Shown here: piece by piece, positions 35,162 to 45,199 of the stretch
Layout of the letters: each line of letters starts with the position of its first letter
Numbering within the stretch: position 1 is the first letter of the stretch
Source of the DNA: Salticus scenicus
Lineage: Eukaryota > Arthropoda > Arachnida > Araneae > Salticidae
Length of the DNA: 64,000 nt
Reading direction: 5' to 3'
Assembly (NCBI GenBank): GCA_963930645.1
Contig: OZ005659.1
Coordinates: 163,839,534-163,903,533, forward strand
Position numbers and translations under genes: made by a program
The notes under the pieces: generated by a model
Databases searched by the model: none
What the model saw: only the letters and a program-made list of their open reading frames with translations
Told to the model about the DNA's origin: nothing

Positions 35162-35409
35162 GGAGCTTAAATTTAACATTATGCACGTGTCGCAATTTCT
35201 GCATTTTTATTTTCGGGGATGAGAAATTTAGTTTTTTTGCTACCACTATTTTTATAGAGAAATGTTTTAAATGATTTTATAGCAATGCGTTTTGACTCAA
35301 CAGGATGGAGATTCTATAAAAATAGTGGCAGCAAAAAAACTAAATTTCTCATCCCCGAAAATAAAAATGCAGAAATTGCGACACGTGCATAATGTTAAAT
35401 TTAAGCTCC
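35162..35409. mobile_element. Near-perfect fold-back element, arms about 95 bp
   Basis: GGAGCTTAAATTTAACATTA at the left is mirrored by TAATGTTAAATTTAAGCTCC at the right. The arms differ at only a few positions and enclose about 55 bp. Such high arm identity suggests a young insertion or recent conversion. No target duplication was found. Confidence 0.88.
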
Positions 35410-35705
35410 GCATGTGGGAGTTATTGTTGAAATTTGCATAATTTTAAACAGGTTTTTCTGTATTTATGTTTCATAGCTGCGAACTTTACTAATTTTTAAA
35501 TAAGAATTTAACACGAGTATTTTTGAAAAGAAATCTATCACATGTATTTTTGACGAATAAATAAAATTAAAACATAAACTGAAAACATTTATAAAATATT
35601 TTCGGTGTGAAAATATCAAGGACTTTGCAACTATGATGCTTATAATACAAATGAATATATCTATACTGATAAGTATAAAGGATTTAAGTCCATAGAAAGA
35701 AATTA

Positions 35706-35760
35706 AAATTTTTCCAGGCTGTAGACAGCAAACTTTGGCTGTAGACAGCTGGAAAAATTT
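35706..35760. repeat. Hairpin with duplicated inner word
   Basis: AAATTTTTCCAG and CTGGAAAAATTT form the outer stem. Inside, GGCTGTAGACAGC occurs twice in direct orientation. Confidence 0.75.
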
Positions 35761-36078
35761 GTTTAATTCAATTAAATAATTTCCTTCATTATGTTTATAA
35801 CATAATATTAGTTATAATAAAATAATTCTAATTAAAAATAATAATAATAATTAATGGATAAATTTTATTAAATTTACTTATTGGTTTAATATTATTGAAA
35901 AAAAAATAGCAATTGATTACTCCTTCCCTCCCTCCCTTTTTGTGGTGTGTGTGTACGTGTCTCTGATTAGTCCTGCCCTGCATGATGCTTCCTACTGGTT
36001 GTTTGTGTTGCTTCTCCCCCTCTGGATTTTGCCCTGCTTTCAGTCTTGCTTTTGCGTCCAAGGCAGTTGCACGTGTTT

Positions 36079-36122
36079 GCACCTGATGAAGAAAGGCTAC
36101 ATCCTTTCGAAACCGGTTGTGC
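36079..36122 (+). ncRNA. Hammerhead ribozyme core (type found in Penelope-like elements)
   Basis: In order: stem I strand GCAC, core CTGATGA, an extra A, stem II GAAAGG, loop CTACAT, stem II CCTTTC, core GAAA, CCGGTT, stem I strand GTGC. Stem II pairs over six of six positions and stem I over four. The cleavage site would be after GGTT (T at 36118). The stem III sequence ACCGGT is a self-complementary palindrome without loop, so cleavage would need two copies pairing with each other, as known for short-stem-III hammerheads in PLEs and retrozymes. Not tested; the extra A after the core is a point of doubt. Confidence 0.7.
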
Positions 36123-37312
36123 TGATTTAAAATTTATTGTGTGTGAGGAAGTTTTAATTTCTTTCTATTGACTGTACGCCAGTTTTTTTAATTTATTTTT
36201 GTGGTTTGAATCCATATTCTTGATTTTTCAGGAGACGAAAAATAAAGTTAAACTAACTAAAAATTACTTAGAAGAATCGATTAGGAAAAAAAGTTTATGT
36301 TGATTTATACCCTATATACCATTCAGTTATTATCAATCTTCATTTGGTGAAGGGAAAAAAATTCAATTAAATATTTTGTACCAAAGATTAATGCTAAATT
36401 TCTGACTTGAATCTTTTTTTACCAATGGATTTTCTCAAAGACTAAATGGCATGGATTTAAATCCTTTATACCAATCCATAGAGAATTTTTTTCTGAGTCT
36501 GACTATGTACTTAACTCAAAATCGACTCTTTTTGGACTTAAATCCTTTATACTTATCAGTACAGATAAATTATAAGTACACTATTTATAATTATACTTCT
36601 GTATCTATCGTACATTAGGGGTACGGAAGATATTCTTATGTAATATTGTAGCTTACAGATTGCAATAGAGATGCGATAGTCATAGTTACAGATCTCCAAA
36701 TCTACTCTCCTCATTGGAAATGTTAATATATTTAAGATATAAACCGTACAGATAAAAAAAAAAAAAAAAACTTAAATATTTTTAATGAATATTTAGTGTA
36801 ACAGAAAGGAAATTTAAATGGAATTTGATGAGATGTATTCGATTTCGTCAGTTTCATCTTTTGCCAACGAGGGAGAAATAGTAGTACCCGCAATGTATCC
36901 ACTGCAATTTTTTTTTTTTTTTTTCTTTCAATTTTAAGTTTTTTTTCTTGAGCACAGTGGAGCAACACTTTTATCTTTATGTATAATTTATGTCATGGTG
37001 TACTTCATAATATATTTCACAAAGAAAGTGTTGCTCCTTTGCCCTCATATAGAAAATGTAGATCAAGTCTGGAAAAAAAAAAAAAGAAAAAAAGAAAGAA
37101 AGAAAAGGCAAATTTCAGTTAAAAATGCAAAGTTTAAAATATTTGGCCCTCTGAGGAATAAACAATTACTGAAATAATATAAAGAATATCGATTGAAACA
37201 TAAAATAAACACGTTGTAAAATAATTAAACGCAAAATATGTGCATGTGTGATCAGTTTGATATTTTCCTCAATTTCAGGGCCAAAAAACTCCCTTATGGA
37301 CCCTCATCTTTT

Positions 37313-37566
37313 AGTCCGTTAGTAGTCGCTTGTTAGTCGATTCGCCGCCGATCCCTTCAGTGTTGCCAGACTTTTTTATTCAATAGCCACCAAAAATTTT
37401 CAGAAGTGGCATTTGATATACATAATCGACGATTATTCGAGTAGATTCGCCTTTTATGTATATCAAATGCCACTTCTGAAAATCTTTGGTGGCTGTTGAA
37501 TAAAATAATCTAGCAACACTGAAGTGATGGGTGGCGAATCGACCAACTAGAGACTACAAATGGGTT
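37313..37566. mobile_element. Fold-back element with CAGTGTTGCCAGA core ends
   Basis: The inner element begins CAGTGTTGCCAGAC (37359) and ends TCTAGCAACACTG. Its arms continue outward through GTCGATTCGCCGCCGATC / GGGTGGCGAATCGAC and TAGTAGTC / GAGACTAC, so total arms exceed 100 bp. The centre is near 37430. CAGTGTTGCCA ends are common in small DNA transposons. Confidence 0.85.
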
Positions 37567-37600
37567 AGCAGATTAAAATTAAAACTTATTTTTATTTTTT

Positions 37601-37646
<46 letters not shown>

Positions 37647-37960
37647 TTGCGTAATATTTGATCTATATTTGCAGAAACTTATGTACAAACTTAAAAAATA
37701 TATTAACAAATAAATAAAGCTTAAATTCATTAATTTTAAATAATTTGAATTTAATTGTTTCAGACAAATTAGGTGTTTAAATTAAACAAGCCAAAGACAA
37801 TTTTTTTACTTAAAAGAATATAAAGAATCACGAATATGTTAAGTTTTAATTACGTTATTATTTAATTTTTATGTGATTCAAACTTGCCTAAGGGCTGTGC
37901 GGTATTATTAATTTTAAATGTTTCTTTTTCCCTCATAACTTTTTGATGTTTTTAAATAAG
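37566..37960 (+). repeat. Duplication copy A, right part
   Basis: Collinear with 52325-52690: GCGTAATATTTGWTCTR, AATAAAGCTTAAATTYATT, TTAAYTGTTTCAGACARATT, TTTTTATGTGWTTCAAACTT. Contains a 30-bp poly(A) run missing from the partner. Confidence 0.75.
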
Positions 37961-39480
37961 AGGTGCTTATAGCATTTTTAATTTTTAATTTTAGTGTAGA
38001 AATTAGCTTTCTAAATTTTTAATTAAAAAAAAATATATAATATCCAGCATTTTTTATTTATTTACTTTATTTTATTTTATTTTTTCTAAAAATATTGCTA
38101 TTTAAAAATTTAACTTATTATTAGGGAAATTTGGTGTATTGTGTATTGCTATACATTGGAGAAACAAGTTTAATTATTTATTTAGTTTTATTAATTTCTA
38201 ACAAGAAAAAAAAATATATCTAACAATTTATTTATTTTTTCTTATTTACATCAACAATGCATGCAAAAAGGATTAATAAAATGAGTGAATGCCATTGAAC
38301 AAATATATGATGTTTTCATTTTTTTTACTATCATTACATGCTAAATTTAAAAATATTAAACACATATTTATATATACATGTATTTTATGTATTATTTTAT
38401 GCAAAAGTACATTCAGTTTTGAAAAATGTGCTTTTTTGAAAAAAACTGAATCGTAGGGAAAACATAAAGTGATAATATCTAGATGTAGATTTTTCAAAAC
38501 CATTTTTCTTACATTTAATTTTCAGAAGAATATTTAAATAGGGTAATAAAAATATGATAAATCTAAAAGAAATATTTTGCCGTTAATATATACCGCTACA
38601 GATATTATAGCATGGTCCTAATATTTCTGGCATGTTACGCCCGTATATTTTTAGCACTTAGTAAAGGAATGATTGCCAACATCGCAAATTTTGGCTACTA
38701 AAAATGTTAATAGAAATGTTTTATATAATTTTCTAATAGTTTTAGTTGATAATATAAGATAAAAATTCCTGGTCAAATTTTCCGGACGCATAAGGTTCTA
38801 AAAATGGTAGCTAAGCTTGAAACTGTATAGAAAATTACCATGAAAGCAAATTGTCATAAATAAACATGTACAATACAAAAAAGAAATACACAGCATTCAT
38901 CTAGAAGTTCGCCGGTCATAAGAAATTTAAAAACAAAGCTAGAAATTCAAACATGACCGCATAATTGTTATCTCCCCCACCCCTTTAGCGAGAAATTTTC
39001 ATTAATATTTTATAATAATACATTTTAAGCTATTAAATCACAATAATTTTTTTTCTCCGATACACTGCTTTGATAAATAAATAAAAGAGCACGTCGAAGG
39101 AAGGACTATTTTTATCAAAAATAAATATGTGAGAAACTCTTTTTTGCATAATGAAATTATTAAAATTTTAAGGCCATAGTACCCATTAAAAGCAGAGAAT
39201 TGCACATTGAATGGTCAAACTAGAAGTTAATAATAAAGCACCATAAAAACTCGGACTTTGTGAACAAATTTAAATATACCTCTCCCTCTAACTCTATAAA
39301 TTCCTTTGTTACTGTTTTTTTATTCCTAGTATGTCCCCCCCCCCTCTCCTCATTGCAGTAGAATTGTTATTCAGGACTCTCAATCCGTTAGCTTCCACAT
39401 CTAGATAATGGAGGATGCGTGGCGCTATCACAGGTGCCTCCCAAACATTCCATCCTACCATCCTAAGACGCTTTTGTGCG
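37961..39480. other. Non-coding stretch
   Basis: AT-rich with T-rich and A-rich runs. No gene, element ends or repeat partner recognised. Confidence 0.45.
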
Positions 39481-39514
39481 TTACCGTTTTGGTTGCAGCA
39501 CTCGTGCCTATTTT

Positions 39515-39565
39515 GTTCTCCTGACGAAGGGTAGTGTATTTTTTTCGACCCGAAACAGTTGTTCC
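39515..39565 (+). ncRNA. Degenerate hammerhead ribozyme core of the PLE
   Basis: CTGACGA, A, GGGT, a 15-nt T-rich loop, ACCC, GAAA, CAGTTGTTCC. Position 7 of the core tolerates C. Stem II has four pairs. Stem I is weak. It has the same order and the same extra A as the 36079 core, which supports both calls. A third, ruined copy lies in 15443-15640. Confidence 0.55.
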
Positions 39566-40988
39566 AAGTTTATTGCATTTTATGGTATTTATTCAAAGTT
39601 TTGTACTTATTACTTTAAAACGCCAGTTCTGTGGTGCTTTCTTATTATTTTTGTTGCTTTCGGGGCTTCTGGCACCAAGTAAGTAGTTTTTGGAGTGTTT
39701 CTGTTGTCTTGTTATTGTTTTAATTGTTACATTACGCCAGTTTCTTCTCATTTTTTGTGCCTTTCATTTCGTATTTTTATTTTACAGTTTGTTTTCTAAT
39801 TGTTTATCCCCATTTTTTTTTTTTTTTTTTATGTTTTTCATATTCCCACTTTTTGATTTTAACTCCTCCCACTTTGGGTTTTGACTTCCATTTTTCTTTT
39901 ATTTGTGTGTTCATTCATGATTTCATCAGAGATTAATCCTTTCAAACTCTTCTTAATCATTTAAATTTTCTTCTTAGGTGCAAGCGTACTCGGATAATTC
40001 CTAAGTTTATTGACATTAAGTATAATCTTCCTGCTTCCTTCCGCGTTAAAAATTCTTTGAAAAGGAGTAAGTTTGCCGTTCTTGGGCTGTTATTCAGGTT
40101 ATTCGGCAGTCTCTCTAATGAGTCTGAATTACATTCATTACAACTGTTTCTTAGCGATTCCGTACATGAATTATCTTCTTTTTAAAAAAAGAAAAAATTG
40201 CATACATAGCGTTTCAGCCTTCTCGTCATCAAAAAAAAAAAAAAAAAAATGTGAATAAGAATTTAATTCTCTTCTTAAGATTAATTCCATTACTTCTATT
40301 TTCTTCCCTCCTTTTCAGGACACTGATATTAATCTATCTTCTCACAACCTGACTGGTGCTCAACGTAATGGACTCAATTTGAGTGTTAATTTTTCTTGTG
40401 TTTCCAGATCCTCTATTCCCAATTTGATTGATCTCATTGAAAACCCCTTTAAAAATAGTAAAATTTCTCCGAGGCAGTTAGAATCCCTTCATTTTGTTTT
40501 ATCTAACATTATTTACACTAATAATCATCCACAAAAGTTTAACCTTATTTCTTCTCAAAATTCCTCCCTCTCCGAATTAAACTCCGCCCTCAATTTATTT
40601 GTCAGTGAGGCTGAGCACAAACAGTTCTGCTTAACAAATCGGATTATACTTCCTAAGTTGACTCCATGCTTAATTCAGGTTCCTTTTCGAAACTTAAGAA
40701 AGATCCTTCTAATCGTTAAATATCTCGTTAAAAATTCTGTTATTCTGAATTATCATGCTGAACTTATGGTAATTCCTCCTATTGCTAACTATGCTCTTCC
40801 GAAAATTTATAAGCCCAATCTCTGCTTCGGGCCTATTGTGTCTAATATTGGTACGGCTTCTTATAATCTTGCTTGTTTTCTTTCAAGATCTCTTTCTCAT
40901 TTAACTGGTACCAACCTTTATACAATTAAAAACTCGTATAACTTTGTAGACAAACTTAAATGCATTTCTACCTCTAACTATACTATGA

Positions 40989-41187
40989 TAGAGCAGCTAA
41001 CCATGCTAGTTTATCCGTAATGGTATTAAACCACGCCTTTTTTTCACACCAGAATAGTTGTAGAGCAATAGTCTTCTTATTTAATCATGAGAAGTTATTG
41101 CTGAATATTGCGCTATGATTATTCTGTTGTTAAAAAACGGCGGGGCCTAATACCATTACGGATAAACTAGCATAGTTAGCAGGTCTA
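40989..41187. mobile_element. MITE with 6-bp target duplication (copy 2), inside the PLE
   Basis: Starts TAGAGCAGCTAACCATGCTA and ends GTTAGCAGGTCTA. CTATGA is duplicated on both sides (40983-40988 and 41188-41193). Removing the element and one duplicate joins the PLE frame ...NYTM directly to ISLDV, a normal motif A context. It is about 85-90 percent like the copy at 7500-7697. One GC box is intact (41139) and the other degraded (41031). Confidence 0.92.
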
Positions 41188-42612
41188 CTATGATTTCTTT
41201 AGATGTTAAATGACTTTTTACTAATGTTCGTAGGAGCTCTTATTTGTTTTGAGAGGAGATTACGTGAATTCCATTATTCTTCTACTGAAATTGAGGAGTT
41301 TGTGAATTTAGGTCATTTCTGTATCAGGCAAACTGCCTTCATCTTTGTGGCAATGGGCAGTCCTTTCTCTCCTTTGCTTTGCGTCATTTATATGCACTAT
41401 TTTGAAGAAAAATTCTTCGGTTTATATAATTTCCTGACTGGTTTAGGTATCTTGAAGACACTTTCGTTCTTGTTCCCTCAGATATCGATTTTTCAAGTTT
41501 ACTTTTTTTTTTTTTTTGTCAATTCAATTAACCTATGTATTCAATTCACTTTCGAGATTGAAAAGTATTTCTCATTACCTTTCCTTAATGTTTTTGAGTG
41601 TAAAGACAAGGTTTGTTTCGAAACCACTGTCTTTAGAAAACCATTGTCTGCCTCTTTTCCACCGCATGCTCTCTCTAACCACGCCCTTCAACAAAAAATG
41701 CCTGCTTTCTATACTTATGTTTATCGTGCCTTGCACATCCGTTCTGATCCGTTTAGTGTTTCGAAATAAATTAATTATTTAAAATCACTTACTCTTTCTG
41801 GAGGCCCTCTATTATTCATAAAGCTTTATATAAATTCAAGAATCATAAACGGCCTGCATCTGTCTAGGTAAGATATTTTTATAATAATGTTTTATCATCT
41901 TATTATTCTTATTAAGTAATCATTCTATTGTGATTGATATTTTATAGAGAAAAATTTTCTATTGTTTCCACTACCCAAAATATAGGTAATTAAGTATTTT
42001 TTTTTCTATTTTAAAATCGCTAAGATTGACATTTATTTAAACAGGTTGTTTTACTTATTTAAACAAGTTGACATTTATTTAACAACATATTAAAATGCAT
42101 TGCTAGCATTTATGCAGTAGGTTGGAAAGGAATACGAGCTCCAGTAATTGACATCCTTACCGAAATAATTATTAAAAAAAGAAAAAAAAAACACATGTTT
42201 TCCATGTAAGTATTAACATAGTATGCCAAGCACTGGAGCATAGGGTGCCAATGACTGGTAAAATGTAAAGCTAGCAATGTCAAACACATGAGCATAGGAT
42301 GCTAATTACTGGTAAAATGAAAAACTTGTAGTGTCAATAACTGGAACATTGAGGGTGGTGTAAAATAAGATAAAAAAAAAACAATAATAATAATAATAAT
42401 AATTATCTAATGTATATATTTTAACATATAATGTGGTTCTGAAAGGTCTTTCATACTATATATATTAACTTAAGATTTCCAAAAATAATTTCTTATGAAT
42501 AAAGCATTAAAAGCATCAGAAATTGCTCTAAAAGTGTCAATCACTGGAGCACTTACCCTAAATTACATCATTAAATATAGTGTCTGAAAACATTTCTTAT
42601 ATATATGTTAAA

Positions 42613-42986
42613 TTTTTACATGTGTTAGATCATTCAAGCGTCAGTTTATTTTATATTTTATAAAGTAATTTTGTATTTTTATCTCCATTTTATAAAAAAT
42701 TTATATTGATATTTTTATTTTAAATGGTTTTGGAACTTCATCCTCAGGTAATCGTTTTATTTTGATCTTTGCTTTTTATGTTTTTTCTATGGGTGTTTCT
42801 ACATGTATAGGTTATTCAAGTGTCAGTTTCTTTTATATTTTATAAAGTAATTTGTATTTTTATTTTAATCTCCATTTTTTTTTTTTTTAAATTTTTATAT
42901 TTTTTATTTTAAATGGTTTTGGACCATCATTCTTAGGTAATCTTTTTATTTCGATCTTCGTTTTTTTGTTTTTTCTATGGGTGTTT
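42613..42986. repeat. Two-unit tandem repeat, period about 182 bp
   Basis: Each unit holds ATTCAAGYGTCAGTTT, TTTTATATTTTATAAAGTAA, TTTAAATGGTTTTGGA and TTTTTTCTATGGGTGTTTC. Divergence is moderate. It lies 750 bp downstream of the PLE and might be part of its old 3' region, but that is unproven. Confidence 0.8.
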
Positions 42987-43057
42987 CGGGCCTGTGAACA
43001 AAGAAATTCTTGGCTTTTGCTTTCTTTGTTACAGAAAAACATCCATTTTTTAGCATA

Positions 43058-43108
43058 TTTGCATTCTACCAGGCCCTTGAAAACGTTAGAATGCAAATTA
43101 TGCTTTAT
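43058..43108. repeat. Hairpin of 16 bp
   Basis: GCATATTTGCATTCT and AGAATGCAAATTATGC pair with one mismatch and enclose ACCAGGCCCTTGAAAACGTT. Contains the octamer-like ATTTGCAT on both arms. Confidence 0.65.
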
Positions 43109-43252
43109 TCTTCTTCCAATTTCCAATATTCATTTCAATTTTTATTTAATTCTTTTGTGGTTTGATTTGGGTTTTCTTCGCTTATGATCCAAATAGTTGG
43201 TTTAATGCTGAAGTGAATCGTCTTTAAATTTTATGCACTGATATTTTTGTAT

Positions 43253-43254
<2 letters not shown>

Positions 43255-43286
<32 letters not shown>

Positions 43287-43612
43287 TTTTTTCTGATACT
43301 CTAAATTTAAAAATAATTAGAATTTTTTTATATCATTATTTAAGAAACATGCTCTTCTGAATTTGATACTATTTATATTTTATTATAAATTTGTATAATA
43401 AAAAATATTACAATACATATTTTTTTTGTTAATTAGACAAGGATATTAAAACGAATTTCTTACTTTATTTTTTTTCTATTTATAAGGATTGAGATAATAA
43501 AAATATAAAATATGGCATTTTCAAAAATAAATAATTTTTATTCTTAACAATTATAAATAAATTTAAAATATATCTTAATTTCTTAGTACATATATATATA
43601 TATATATATATT
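43255..43612. repeat. (TA)n microsatellites
   Basis: Tracts at 43255-43284 and about 43590-43612. Confidence 0.9.
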
Positions 43613-43619
43613 ACATTTA

Positions 43620-45190
43620 AATACAAATGTATTAAAAGTATTACATACATAGATTCCCTCCCCCTCTTTTTTTTCTCTCTTTTTCGTTTCACGTGTAGTT
43701 AATGTATTCTTAATTGGAAAAGAATAATATGAAAAACATCTATGCACTCTTTTTTTGGACGTATACCTATTTTTGTAGTCTTTGCAGTACAGTATTAATG
43801 AGTTAAAACTTAGTGCAGGAAATAGTCAAAAATCACGCATACCTTTGTAAGTATAACTCTCTCAGAATATATTCTTTTATTTATGTATAATGGAAAAAAA
43901 AAAGCCAAACACATATTTTAAGTAGGTTTTATTTCAAATTTATGCCGGTCAATTTATTCCCCTTTTTCCTTAAATACAGACAGAACATTTTTATTAAAAC
44001 TGAAAGTAAGCGTTACATGCAAAAATTAATTCAGAAAACTGAATATTAGAAGAAAAAAAAAAAAGAAAGAAAAGGCAGATATTTTTACATAGTTTTACAT
44101 AATGTATTTTTACAAGCTACTAATTGAAACGTTGAGGCTGAAGTTGAAACAAACAGACAGTTTTAATGCACGAAAAAACAAAATAATTTAATGTACATGC
44201 AATTTTTTTTAAGATTAAACTTTGATTTTCAATAATATTCTACAATTAAAATGACCAGGAGTACTTTCACTTTTTATAATATGAATGATTTTATTTAGTC
44301 GCAAGGATTACAGAAAAAAAAAATTATAAATAAATAAAAAAACTTTTGCTATTTTTGTTTTGTGTGTTAATAAATAAAATTAAAAAAGAGCAAATTTTCA
44401 AAGGATATTAAGTATCTATAATAGTAAAAGGAAAGGTTTGTCCGCCTGTCTGTCTATCTATCTGTCTGTCTATCTATTCTTCTACTTGATCCTCCCCTGT
44501 TCAACGTAGAAGTACAAAAATAGACATTCGGATGCTCAGAAGCCTTATTATTGCCCCTATAATTTTAAAATTTTAATTAGTTGCGGAGACATTAGATAAA
44601 ACGTCAACCTATGTCAGTTAATAAATGAGTGAATTCTGACCTTAAGAAGCGTTATATGCCCAAATAAATTAGAAATGTCGGTCCAATCTTTACAAATTCG
44701 GTTCCCAATGAAAAGGGCGATTTTTCGTAATCCAGGGGGACAAACAACATTTTGACACGACAATTAGATTTTTTTTTTTTTTTTTTTTTATTAACTAAAT
44801 TATGACAGTTAGGTTGGAACACTTCATTATTTCAATTATCATTCTTCATTGCCAGACATTTTGACTGACTATTCTTTTGGTCGAGAACAATTGCTTTTCG
44901 ACCACGTGGCAAGGTACTGGAAAAAAAAAAAAAAAAGCAGTTTTTGAATTTTTAAATTTTAAATCGATTTGAACAGAAATTGATAATCGCCTGTCCGTAC
45001 TCCTCCCGTGTCTACAGTTAAAAGGTTACTTTTAACAGACTAATAATGCGTTTTTTTTTTTTTTTTTTTTTCATTTTTCTTTTCTGAACTGTGCTATAAA
45101 AAAGATGTTTTAGAATTTCTTAAATTTAGACAGATTTCAATAGAAATAGCTAGTCGCCCTTGGTAGATTATCCATTTTGAGTCTAAAATA
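43620..45190. other. Non-coding stretch with simple repeats
   Basis: A TGTC/TATC microsatellite lies at about 44448-44475, directly after ATAGTAAAAGGAAAGGTTTG. Poly(T) runs at 44770-44789 and 45052-45071. No gene found. Confidence 0.45.
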
Positions 45191-45199
45191 ATATATCAA

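Larger units (their letters stand above)
35665..36562 (+). mobile_element. Penelope-like or retrozyme-like unit with inverted ends
   Basis: ACTGATAAGTATAAAGGATT (35665) with TAAGTCCA after it is matched in reverse complement by TGGACTTAAATCCTTTATAC with TTATCAGT at 36533-36560. Between them lie a 55-bp hairpin (35706-35760), a GC-richer block (35935-36110) and a hammerhead ribozyme core. The block after the core (ACGCCAGTTTT, then TGTGGTTTG) resembles the ACGCCAGTTCTGTGGTGC that follows the PLE core at 39521. No reverse transcriptase frame is present, so it is a non-autonomous or truncated relative. Confidence 0.6.
34861..37565. mobile_element. Insertion cluster inside duplication copy A
   Basis: Absent from copy B, where the sequence passes directly from the equivalent of 34860 to that of 37566. 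It contains a fold-back (35162-35409), an inverted-repeat-flanked unit with a hammerhead core (35665-36562) and a second fold-back (37313-37566), so it was built from several events. Confidence 0.65.
39490..41870 (+). pseudogene. Penelope-like element (PLE), decayed reverse transcriptase
   Basis: Layout: conserved non-coding head (39490-39660), an N-terminal frame near 39985-40190 (containing KRTRIIPKFIDIKYNLPASF), a long open frame 40379-40985 and a further part 41203-41870. The second frame holds the PLE signature ALPKIYKP...FGPIVSNIGTAS, matching the family's LPKxHKP and RPIVS(N/S)IGT blocks. Motif A (ISLDV) follows directly after the inserted MITE, then a TGA. Motif B-like AMGSPFSPLLC is at 41348-41380 and the motif C site reads YLED instead of YVDD at 41448-41459 in a shifted frame. 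FTFEIEK, LPFLNVF and FRKPLS follow. No GIY-YIG endonuclease was found, so the 3' end is missing or unreadable. Several frameshifts and stops make it inactive. Confidence 0.85.

Noticed and set aside
42887..43187. Overlapping frames on both strands near the 182-bp repeat
   Set aside because: Tandem repeat and hairpin sequence; no continuation of the PLE domains.
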